Source: REEB506 sp040381035
GTDB lineage: Bacteria > Pseudomonadota > Alphaproteobacteria > Caulobacterales > Aquidulcibacteraceae
Direction of reading: 5' to 3'
DNA length: 12,027 nt
Assembly: GCA_040381035.1 (NCBI GenBank)
Contig: JBEIHY010000091.1
Location: 1-12,027 of the forward strand
Positions 1 to 7,197 of the stretch are shown piece after piece. Position 1 is the first letter of the stretch; every line of letters starts with the position of its first letter. Made by a program: the position numbers and the translations under genes. Below the pieces are notes generated by a model. That model did no database searches and was not told the origin of the DNA. It saw only the letters and a list, made by a program, of their open reading frames with translations.

Positions 1-128
1 ATAGTCATACGGGCCTCCCGATCCAGTCGGGTCATCCTCGCCTCCGCCCCAATCCATGGAGCCAGCAGGAGACCCTACAACGGGCCGACACCTCGTAAAT
101 CTGGGTGTCGCCTTAGGCCATCAGTGGC
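1..128. other. Unresolved 5' edge of receptor gene
   Basis: This stretch lies directly upstream of clear TonB-receptor coding sequence but I could not find receptor-like protein in any forward frame. The frame used by the next segment has stops at 96-98 and 114-116. The frame used by the C-terminal part is open from 5 on and contains a short ORF from 56, but its translation is not recognisably receptor-like. It may hold another frame lesion of the same gene, or foreign DNA abutting it. I see no promoter or RNA here. Confidence 0.4.
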
Positions 129-1792
129 ATGTCGCCCTACAACAGTGTCGACGTGGAAAACCACGATTTCGTGCAGGCTCGCGCACAGTTTGCCTGGAAG
201 CCCGAAAACACCGGCTTCCGGGCCCTGCTGATCGCGGACTATTCCCAAAAGAGCAATGACGGCGTGAGTCGCGTTGGCGTGCGAAGCCCAACTTCGCCAA
301 ATGGCCCCACGATCTGGTCGGGCACGCGCGCGCTCATCCCGCTGCGCGCGGCAGTCTCGGTGTTCGCGAAAGCTATCCGGTTTGGCCGCAATTCAAAGGC
401 GACATAGCACCCACGCCACAATCGGCCACGCGCGACAATTACAGCGTCATCGCCAAGCTCGAGAAAGACCTGCCGGGCGGCGTGACGCTGTCAAGCATCA
501 CGGGCTATCGCTGGAACAAGTCTTTTACGCTGTATGTCCAAACCGGCCTTGGCCCAACAAATGGGTTGAACTTCACCGCCGCCCAACTCGCCAGCGTCGG
601 CTCAAGCTTTCAGCTTGCTGAGCCGGTGAACTTCCGCGAAATCAGCAATTACGTCACCCAGGAAGTCCGCCTCACATCCAGCGACGAAGGCCGCTTTGAT
701 TGGATCGTCGGCGCATTCTATCTCAAGAGCAATGTGCGTCAGCGCAACCACTTCTGGGGTGAATCGCTTGTTCTGCCGATGCTCAGCGGGGAATCGCACT
801 GGGATGATCGCGGCCGCAACCAGGATATGGCCGTGTTTGCCCAGGCCGGCTTCGACCTGACGGATACGCTGAAGCTTGAGGTCGGCGTGCGTTATACGCG
901 GGACGAAAAGTCCGGTACGCAGCAGGGCATTGTCGCTTCCACCGGCGACCGCTTCACTCCCAACGACCTTGCGCCGCTGACGCCTTTGGCGGTCAATTTC
1001 ACGACGCCCTATGGCAAGAAATGGTCGCAAACGACGCCCCAATCTATTCTTCGCTGGACGCCAAGCGACACGATGATGGTGTATGGCACCGTCTCGCGCG
1101 GCTTTAAGGGCGGCGGCTTTCAGAACACTGCGCCTAATGCGTTTGCCGCCTCGCAACCCTACAATCCTGAGACAGTGACGAATTACGAAGTCGGCTACAA
1201 AGCCGAATTGTTTGACCGCAAACTCCGCTGGAATTCGGCGGTGTTCATGATGGACTACAAGGATCTGCAAGTGCAGCAGACCTTGGCGTCGTGCTTATGC
1301 AACGTCATCAGCAATGCGGCGAGCGCCACGATCAAGGGCGCCGAGACCGATGTGATGTTTGCGCCGAACCAGAACTTCCGAGCTTGGTTCAGCGGCACAG
1401 TGCTCGACGCAACCTATGACGAGTTCGTCTTTGCCGGGGTCAACAATTCAGGCAAGAAACTGCAACGCACGCCGGAATATCAGATCGCGGCTGGCGCCGA
1501 AGCAACGACAAGCCTCGGCTCGTGGGAAGACGCGCTGACGGCGCGGCTTGCCTACCGCTATCAGGCCGAAATGCCCTGGGCCCCGAAAAACACTTCGTTC
1601 GAGGAGGCCTATGGCACGCTTGACGGCCGGCTGACCCTGGGCTCCCCGGACTCCAACTGGAGTTTGTCATTGTTCGGCAGAAACATGACGGACGAGCTCT
1701 ATCGGACCAACATCATCGTCTATTTCAAAGACGAAATGTCGTCTTATGCCGCGCCGCGCACCTACAGCCTTGAGTTGAAAGCGTCCTTCTGA
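129..1792 (+). pseudogene. TonB-dependent receptor, C-terminal barrel, frameshifted
   Basis: This is the beta-barrel part of an outer-membrane TonB-dependent receptor, the type that imports siderophores, B12 or bulky organic nutrients. The first segment (129 to about 355) reads DVENHDFVQARAQFAWKP and ALLIADYSQKSNDG, typical barrel strands. Receptor-like sequence then continues one frame over from about 350 (GVRESYPVWPQFKGD, then SITGYRWN), well upstream of the ATG at 482, and runs open to the stop at 1792. It ends in YSLELKASF, with the terminal aromatic residue needed for barrel assembly, preceded by the usual NMTDELYRTN strand. The change from frame 3 to frame 2 around 350-361 is best explained by one missing base. 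The plug domain and signal peptide are absent, so the gene is 5'-truncated at the window edge. Substrate cannot be told. Frame disruption could be real or a consensus error; family assignment is secure. Confidence 0.85.
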
Positions 1793-1801
1793 TCGCGAGT
1801 G

Positions 1802-1838
1802 TGCGGGGGCAAGCGGCGGTTCGCTGCTTGCCCCCGCA
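1802..1838 (+). terminator. Strong hairpin terminator after the receptor
   Basis: Arms at 1802-1817 and 1823-1838 pair over 16 positions (15 Watson-Crick plus one G-U at 1815/1825) around a GGTTC loop. The stem is rich in G-C, with GGGGG facing CCCCC. It begins 9 bases after the receptor stop codon. The following bases (ACCTTTCG) give only a short T-run, so it is a slightly imperfect Rho-independent terminator. It separates the receptor from the NTF2-fold genes. Confidence 0.75.
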
Positions 1839-1868
1839 ACCTTTCGTCCACCCGCGTTCGACCGGATG

Positions 1869-1874
1869 AAAGGG
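1869..1874 (+). promoter_or_regulatory. Shine-Dalgarno for the 1882 start
   Basis: AAAGGG sits 7 bases before the ATG at 1882. It supports 1882 as the original start of the broken NTF2-fold gene. The internal ATG at 1960, the first one downstream of the stop codon, has no comparable purine-rich site in front of it. Confidence 0.65.
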
Positions 1875-1881
1875 CGCGTTT

Positions 1882-2313
1882 ATGGGAACCCGCTACGCCC
1901 TGCTGATGCAGGTGATCGAAGTTTAGCAAGCCAAGAACATCGACGCCGTCATCGCCCGCTTGCACGATGACATCATATGGCACTATGCCGCGCCGGGGCT
2001 GGCGCCGGTGCGCGGCAAAGCCGCCGCACGCAAACTGCTCGAGCGCTTCCAAGCCGACATGCATGGAAGCAAATCGCGAATTTTTGCCTATGCCGAACTG
2101 GGTCACCGCCTGTTTCTGGAAGGCGTCGACGATTACACGACGAGCGACGGCAAGCGGGTCGCCACACCCTATGCCGGGGTTTTGGATTTCCAGGATGATC
2201 TCATCATTGGTTGGCGCGACTATGTCGATCTTGGCGTGATCGCCAGCCAAAAGGCTGGAGACGGGCTCAGCAAACACGTCGCTGCGCTCCTCGATCGGGC
2301 GGATGCAAGCTAA
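1882..2313 (+). pseudogene. NTF2/SnoaL-fold protein with in-frame TAG
   Basis: Read from the ATG at 1882, this gene would encode 143 residues of the NTF2-like superfamily (SnoaL / limonene-1,2-epoxide hydrolase type), small alpha+beta-cone proteins that hydrate, isomerise or cyclise hydrophobic substrates. Codon 15 (1924-1926) is TAG. Alignment without gaps to the neighbour at 2338 places this stop exactly opposite Trp in IIAAWQRQDID (here VIEV-stop-QAKNID), so a single G-to-A change (TGG to TAG) accounts for it. The rest is intact, including GKAAARKLLERF, LFLEGVDDY, TPYAGVLDF and GWRDYVDLG. Re-initiation at the ATG of codon 27 (1960) would drop the first helix and has no ribosome site. Possibilities are a true nonsense mutation, amber suppression, or a base error. 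The function of the intact ancestor is unknown. Confidence 0.75.
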
Positions 2314-2337
2314 CAACACTTCAGAAAGCCCCTCTTC

Positions 2338-2769
2338 ATGGCCCGCCCCTATCCCGTATTGCAAAGCATCATCGCCGCGTGGCAACGCCAAGACATCGAC
2401 GGCGTGCTCGCCCATGTGAGCGACGACATTGTGTGGCGCAATTCCAGCGGCTTTGCCCCCGCGATTTCAGGCAAGTCAGCAATGCGCGCGGCATTGGAGA
2501 AGATGGCGGGCGTCATCAAGACGAACCACTGGCGCAATTTCGACTACGCCGAATCGCAGGATCGCTTGTTCGTCGAAGGCGTCGACGAGTTTTGGCTGAC
2601 GACCGGCGAACACGTCGCAATCCCCTGTGCAGGCGTGTTTGAATTTCGCGGCTTGCTGATTTCGCAATGGCGCGAATATTTCGACGGCCGGATCAGTATG
2701 GCGATGAAAGCCGGCGCGCCGATTTCGGATGAAGTGAAAGCCATGATCGCGCGGCCGGTCGTGACGTGA
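2338..2769 (+). CDS. NTF2/SnoaL-fold (epoxide-hydrolase-like) protein
   Basis: This 143-residue protein belongs to the NTF2-like fold and most resembles the SnoaL / limonene-epoxide-hydrolase group. Visible landmarks are DIDGVLAHVSDDIVWRN (first helices and strand 1), SGKSAMRAALEKM, LFVEGVDEFWLTTGE, PCAGVFEF and QWREYFD near residue 120. In limonene epoxide hydrolase the strand equivalent to EGVDEF carries an Arg-x-Asp pair; here the Arg position is Gly, while the Asp and the acidic residue of WREYFD remain. Epoxide hydrolysis by the classic Asp-Arg-Asp triad is therefore doubtful, and isomerase, hydratase or binding roles are possible. It is a tandem duplicate of the broken gene 24 bases upstream, has only a weak ribosome site (AGAAAG), and ends 4 bases from the stop of the convergent flavoprotein gene. 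Lack of frame damage suggests this is the working copy. Confidence 0.8.
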   Translation: MARPYPVLQSIIAAWQRQDIDGVLAHVSDDIVWRNSSGFAPAISGKSAMRAALEKMAGVIKTNHWRNFDYAESQDRLFVEGVDEFWLTTGEHVAIPCAGVFEFRGLLISQWREYFDGRISMAMKAGAPISDEVKAMIARPVVT

Positions 2770-2773
2770 GGCT

Positions 2774-3694
2774 CTATGCGCCTGTCGCGGCATAGTCCGC
2801 GACGAGTGCATGAATGATGGCGCGCATCGGTTCGATAGCATGCACCTCGCCAACGCCATGGCCCGCCGCCCACACATCGCGCCACCGCTTCACGTTTTCT
2901 TCAGGGCGGCCCAAACTGATTTCAACATCGCCCTTCTTCATCGCGGCGGGATCATGACCGGCAGCCATCAGGCTGGCCTTGAGCCAGTTGGCGGGAATGC
3001 CGGTCAAAGCCGATGACGTGACGATGTCATCGGCGGTCGCTTCAATCAGCATCTGTTTGTAGGCCGCCACCGCGAGGCTTTCTTCGCACGCGATCAATCG
3101 GGTGCCGAGATAGGCAAGGTCGGCGCCGAGCATGGTGGCTGCGCGCACGGCCTTTCCCGAACCAATGCCGCCGGCCAGCACAATGGCGCCGCCAAACCAT
3201 TCGCGCACCGCCGGGGCGAAGGCAAATCCGGCAATCTGGCCGGTATGGCCGCCGGCGCCGGCGCTGACCAGCACAAGCCCATCAACCCCGACGCTCGCCG
3301 CCTTCTTGGCAAAAGCGAGCGTACTGACATCGGCGTAAACCAGCCCGCCATAGCCATGAATCGCATCGACAACGGCCGCCGGGCTGCCCAGGGCCGTGAT
3401 CACAATCGGCGGCCGGTACTTCAACACCAGTTGAAGCTCCTCTTCCCAACGCGAATAGGTGCGATGCACCATCACATTGATCGCCCAGGGCGGATCATCG
3501 GGGCCGAGCGTTTTGACAATCTCAGCCATCCAGCCTTCAAGATCATCCAGAGTGCGCGCATTGTTGGCGGGAAACGAACCGATAATGCCGGCCTTGCACG
3601 CCGCCAACACCATCTCCACGCCCGAGACCAAAAACATCGGCGCAGCGATCGCGGGAAGGCGCAAACGCTGCGCGAGGGCGTGCGGAAGCGCCAT
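2774..3694 (-). CDS. Nitronate monooxygenase family flavoprotein
   Basis: A 306-residue FMN-dependent TIM-barrel protein of the 2-nitropropane dioxygenase / nitronate monooxygenase family. The N-terminus LRLPAIAAPMFLVSG is the usual first strand; GAGGHTGQ at residues 146-153 contains the conserved catalytic His150; AGGIGSG (174-180) and GADLAYLGTRL (190-200) bind the FMN phosphate; TSSALTGIPANWLK follows near 227-239. Length is normal. Family members oxidise alkyl nitronates, but many paralogues in catabolic clusters have other, unproven roles, including flavin-dependent reduction of unsaturated CoA esters, so the substrate is not assigned. The ATG lies 3 bases after the stop of the DUF1295 gene upstream, with GGCGG as ribosome site inside that gene, so the two form a coupled pair. 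It converges with the NTF2-fold gene at 2769. Confidence 0.85.
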   Translation of the reverse strand: MALPHALAQRLRLPAIAAPMFLVSGVEMVLAACKAGIIGSFPANNARTLDDLEGWMAEIVKTLGPDDPPWAINVMVHRTYSRWEEELQLVLKYRPPIVITALGSPAAVVDAIHGYGGLVYADVSTLAFAKKAASVGVDGLVLVSAGAGGHTGQIAGFAFAPAVREWFGGAIVLAGGIGSGKAVRAATMLGADLAYLGTRLIACEESLAVAAYKQMLIEATADDIVTSSALTGIPANWLKASLMAAGHDPAAMKKGDVEISLGRPEENVKRWRDVWAAGHGVGEVHAIEPMRAIIHALVADYAATGA

Positions 3695-3697
3695 GGG

Positions 3698-4507
3698 TCA
3701 CACCGCCTTTGGCGGCTTGGGCGGCCACGGAATAAAGCCTGACGTGCGGCGCATATAATCTTCGTAGTCCGGTTTGCGTCGGCGCATCCGCCCCTCAACG
3801 GTCGGCACGCCGCTCCAGCGGGTGAGCGTGTAGACGAGATAAATCGGCCCAACGACAGCAAACAGCCCGGGCGTCGTTTCCGCAGCGATCAGCCACAGCC
3901 CCCACCACACGCAGGCATCGCCAAAATAGTTTGGATGGCGGGTATAACGCCACAGCCCTTGATCAAGAACTTTGCCGGCATTGACAGGATTCTTCCGGAA
4001 GCGGACCAATTGCCAGTCCGCAATGCTTTCAAAGATCAACCCAAAGATTGCAACGCCCGCCCCGACCCAGCCGACCCAACCAAGCATCTCAGGTTCGCGC
4101 GCGATCTGGCCCAATTGCACCGGCAAACAGACGATAAAGAGCAGCGGCATCTGCAGGAGAAACACCAAGCGAAACGCCGCGTAACCATAGCCCCAGCCGC
4201 GCTCCACCTTTGCCTTGTCGAGCATGCGCACATAACGCCCATCAGGCCCATGATCGCGCCAACGCCACAGCATATAGCCGCCCAGGCGCAGCGCCCACGC
4301 CACGCAGATCGCTGTCAACACCACGCGGCGCTGGGTGGCCGCGCCGACCTGCAGAAATGTGGAAATCGCCACCGCGCCCATGCCCAAACCCCAGAGACTA
4401 TCCACCGGAGTGCAATCCCGCATGGACACGCAAATGGCCCACGCCAAAGTAAACACCAAAGCCACGACACCAGCATTAATCACCAGCACAATCCAAAGTT
4501 CCGACAT
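3698..4507 (-). CDS. DUF1295 membrane protein, steroid 5-alpha-reductase-like
   Basis: A 269-residue integral membrane protein of the DUF1295 family, related to the C-terminal domain of steroid 5-alpha reductases and isoprenylcysteine methyltransferases. There are several hydrophobic segments (about residues 5-27, 36-55, 62-80, 110-132, 142-160, 197-225). The conserved block GLWRYTRHPNYFGD at residues 185-197, with a charged C-terminus ending PDYEDYMRRTSGFIPWPP, is diagnostic. Relatives reduce enone double bonds with NADPH or act on sterol-like lipids; for this protein the reaction is not known. I chose the ATG at 4507 because AAGGA lies 8 bases upstream; the open frame extends 28 codons further but those are Arg-rich, lack membrane character and overlap the intergenic region. 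It is transcribed away from the SDR at 4618 and leads directly into the flavoprotein gene. Confidence 0.82.
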   Translation of the reverse strand: MSELWIVLVINAGVVALVFTLAWAICVSMRDCTPVDSLWGLGMGAVAISTFLQVGAATQRRVVLTAICVAWALRLGGYMLWRWRDHGPDGRYVRMLDKAKVERGWGYGYAAFRLVFLLQMPLLFIVCLPVQLGQIAREPEMLGWVGWVGAGVAIFGLIFESIADWQLVRFRKNPVNAGKVLDQGLWRYTRHPNYFGDACVWWGLWLIAAETTPGLFAVVGPIYLVYTLTRWSGVPTVEGRMRRRKPDYEDYMRRTSGFIPWPPKPPKAV

Positions 4508-4617
4508 CAATGATTCCTTGATCGTTGCGGCGCGGCAGGGCCTCATGGTCTTTCTATGCAAGTCAGCGACACGCCGCAAGGCGGGCCGCACTCATCCAAT
4601 GGACAAAGGATCGATCC
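4508..4617. promoter_or_regulatory. Divergent intergenic region
   Basis: These 110 bases lie between two divergently transcribed genes and should hold both promoters. Each start has a good ribosome site (AAGGA for the leftward gene, AAAGGA at 4605-4610 for the rightward one). A perfect 10-base palindrome, GGATCGATCC at 4608-4617, overlaps the rightward ribosome site and touches the ATG. I could not identify convincing -35/-10 pairs. Confidence 0.45.
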
Positions 4618-5433
4618 ATGCTGGACTTCCGCGGAAAAGTGGCGCTCGTCACCGGCGCCGCAGGCGATATTGGCGCAGCAACCGCGCGCGCCTTCATCAC
4701 CGGTGGCGCCTCTGTCGCGCTAACCGATCGCCGCGCCGATGCCCTTGGTGAAGTTGCCGCCACGCTTGGCCCCAACGCGCTGGCGCTGACGTGCGATCAA
4801 ACCCAAGCCGCGGAGGTCGCGGCGATGTTTGCCGCGATCCATAACCAGTTCGGGCGCCTCGACGCAGCATTCGTGAATGCCGGCTACGGCCGGTATGGCG
4901 CGCTGATCGATTTGCCGGTCGATCACTGGCGCAAGCATGTCGATGTCAATCTCACCGGCGGCTTCTTGATGGCGCAAGGCGCCGCGCGGGCCATGCGCGC
5001 GGGCGGGCGCGGCGGCGCGATCGTGATGAACGCCTCAACCGCGGCAACCCATATCTGCGATTTGTTGGGCGCTTACGCCGCTTCGAAAGCCGGTGTGCGC
5101 ATGCTTGCCAAATCGCTCGCCTCCGAACTCGGCATGTACCGCATTCGCGTCAATCTCATTCTGCCAGGCGTCATTGAGACAGCCATGACTCACTCCTTGA
5201 TTGAGGACCCGGCCGTGCGGGCCGATGCCTTGGCGAACACGCCGGTGGGCCGACTGGGGGCCCCGGCCGATATCGCCGAACTGGTCACTTATCTGTGCAG
5301 CGACGCGGCTGGCTTTGTCACCGGTGCAGAAATCCTCATCGATGGCGGCCAAACCATGCATGGCTATCCACGATGGTTCAGCGCCGATTACTCTGTTGAA
5401 AACGCGGAATGGAAACCGCATTCGCAGCGTTAA
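4618..5433 (+). CDS. Short-chain dehydrogenase/reductase (classical SDR)
   Basis: A 271-residue classical SDR oxidoreductase. The cofactor motif TGAAGDIG lies at residues 12-19, VNAGYG at 86-91, Asn111, and the catalytic Ser140-Tyr153-Lys157 set in NASTAA and YAASK. Asp37 at the end of the second strand (TDRR) suggests NAD(H) rather than NADP(H). PGVIETAM (183-190) and FVTGAEILIDGG (233-244) are standard SDR landmarks. A tail of some 25 residues, rich in aromatic residues, follows the core. The start at 4618 is preceded by AAAGGA at 8 bases and begins the SDR fold immediately (MLDFRGKVALVTG); an upstream in-frame ATG at 4525 would add 31 basic residues. Likely substrates are secondary alcohols or cyclic ketones on the pathway compound. 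Its TAA overlaps the stop of the convergent ligase gene. Confidence 0.9.
   Translation: MLDFRGKVALVTGAAGDIGAATARAFITGGASVALTDRRADALGEVAATLGPNALALTCDQTQAAEVAAMFAAIHNQFGRLDAAFVNAGYGRYGALIDLPVDHWRKHVDVNLTGGFLMAQGAARAMRAGGRGGAIVMNASTAATHICDLLGAYAASKAGVRMLAKSLASELGMYRIRVNLILPGVIETAMTHSLIEDPAVRADALANTPVGRLGAPADIAELVTYLCSDAAGFVTGAEILIDGGQTMHGYPRWFSADYSVENAEWKPHSQR
5430..5433. other. TTAA serving two convergent stop codons
   Basis: The TAA of the rightward SDR (5431-5433) and the TAA of the leftward ligase (5432-5430 on the other strand) share two bases within the self-complementary TTAA. No space exists for a separate terminator, so the two transcripts must overlap or end inside each other's coding region. 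Confidence 0.9.
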
Positions 5434-7197
5434 CCGAGGACGAGAATGTCCGTATCCGGCGTTTGGGCGAACAAGCGCTCCACTTCGCCCACGCGCCGAT
5501 CAATGACGGCGCGGCGATAGATCGTGCCCTTATCGGAAATCTCGTGGGCATTGGCGCTTGGCGGTTCGCTCAACAGAAGCGCGCGGCGAATGCGGCTCGC
5601 CACGCCATGTTGGCCGGCATTGAACGCGGCCAGACGCGCAGCAATTTCGGTGCGATCGGCGCCGACAGTCGGCCGCAGCAAAAGCGCCAGATACGGACGA
5701 TTATCATCACACAGCACCATATCGAGCGCGAGCGGCGACAGCGCCCTTAACAACTCATCGCGAATGGCGCCGCCATAGACCCATGTGCCGCTGGATAGCT
5801 TGAATTCTTCCGCCGCACGGCCGGCAAAGCCAAGGCCTTTGGAAATGTCGGCAGGGTCGAGCAGTACGCACAAATCGCCGGTGTGGTAGAAACCCTCCTC
5901 GTCAAAGGCCAAAGCGGTCTTCTCGGGCTCGTCCAGATAGCCGTTGGTGACATTCGGCCCGCGCGCGCGCAGCTCGTAACGATCTCCCACCGGCACAAGC
6001 TTGATCGTGGTTCCCGGCGCTGGCAGGCCGATGCCAACCTTATCGGTTTCAAAGTGGATGATCATGAAAGCCGAGACCGTCTCGGTCATGCCATATCCGC
6101 TCGTCATCATGATGCGGCATCCGGTTTCCGCCACCGCGCAAGCTTGCAGCCGATCATAGACCGTTTGCGACAATCCGGCGCCGCCATAAAGCATCAGGCG
6201 CATATTCTTGAAGAAGGTCGCCCGCAGGCTTTCGTCTTTCTCCAGCGCATCCACCAGCATGGTGCAGCCAAGCGGAACATTGTTGAAATAGCTCACCGAG
6301 TTTTCGCTGAGATTGCGGATCGAGGTCTCAAACAATCCGGGCGCCGGCTTGCCGTCATCGATGTAAAGCGTTCCGCCTTCCAACAGCGTTGCGCGCAAAG
6401 CAAAGGCGCCGGCGGTGTGATGCCAGGGCAACCAATCCAGCATCACATCATGCCAGCCCGCCGCCTCCCCGATCGTTTGCAGGCACTGGGCGGCGTTGGC
6501 GGCAAGGTTGTTGAACGTGATCGGCACCACTTTGGGCAATCCGGTGGAACCCGACGTGCACATCAAAGCCGCGATGTCATCGGCATTGAGGCGCGCGATT
6601 GATTGCGCCACCGCCTTCGTCGGCTGGGTCGCTGTCACGTCTGCAAACGCAACCGCCGGCTTGCGCAGCTTTGCTGGATCTGCCGTCACGATGCGCGCAT
6701 CGCCAAAATCGAGATGGTCCAAAACGGCGGCGGTGGCGGCGGTGTCGTCGGCAAATACAATTGCTGGCTTCACCTTGGCGATGACGTGCGCCAATCGGCC
6801 GAAATGTCCGCCGAGCCCCGCATACGTCGTGCTTACCGGGCAGGCGGCGCGGCCCGCGGCTTGGGCGGCGAAACTCATCACCGCAAAGCCAAGCGTATTG
6901 CCAGCCAAGATCAAGACCGGGCGTGGTTGGGGCTGTGCCAACAGCCATTCCTGGCGCCATCTATGGCCCGCTTGAGCGTGGCATACCGGGTATGCCCCAC
7001 GCGCCGTCCGCATTGCGCCGCGCCAGCGCCGATTTGTCGCCGGACAAATCGACCCGCCCCGCAAACGCAGCAGGAGTGTTGAATTCATAGGGGCGCAACG
7101 GCACGCGCGACGTGATCAGCAGCACACCGTCGTCGCGGCGCTCAACCTCAAGATCCACCGGCAGGAGCTTGGCTTCGCGGAAGGGCGCAGCGCTCAT
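5430..7197 (-). pseudogene. Feruloyl-CoA-synthase-like acyl-CoA ligase, two frame changes
   Basis: An AMP-forming acyl-CoA ligase of the ANL superfamily closest to feruloyl-CoA synthases, which activate hydroxycinnamate-type acids with ATP and CoA. The N-terminus starts at 7197 (MSAAPFREAKLLPVDLEVER) and runs to about 6997. A short piece then reads HTRYATLKRAIDGA in a second frame (6994-6953), and the remainder runs in a third frame to the stop at 5430. Core motifs are TSGSTGLPK (about 6557-6531), DWLPWHHTAG, YGMTET (about 6095-6078), YHTGD, EEFKLSSGTWV (a feruloyl-CoA-synthase hallmark) and the C-terminal catalytic-Lys region ISDKGTIYRRAV (about 5540-5500). Adding one base at each junction restores about 589 residues, the family length. 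The first junction falls in a GGGG run (6998-6995). Its ATG overlaps the thiolase stop as ATGA. An alternative is that the gene is intact and the read consensus wrong. Confidence 0.85.

Noticed and set aside
602..1270. Leftward open frame (222 codons) inside the receptor
   Set aside because: Antisense to convincing barrel sequence, basic and low-complexity, no ribosome site.
4508..4591. Upstream extension of the DUF1295 frame by 28 codons
   Set aside because: Arg-rich residues before a clean membrane N-terminus, and the AAGGA site points to 4507.
4525..4617. Upstream extension of the rightward SDR by 31 codons
   Set aside because: It would place a basic stretch before the Rossmann fold; AAAGGA 8 bases before 4618 decides the start.
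5883..6602. Rightward open frame (239 codons) inside the ligase
   Set aside because: Antisense to the adenylation core with clear motifs; His/Arg/Gln-rich translation typical of a shadow frame.
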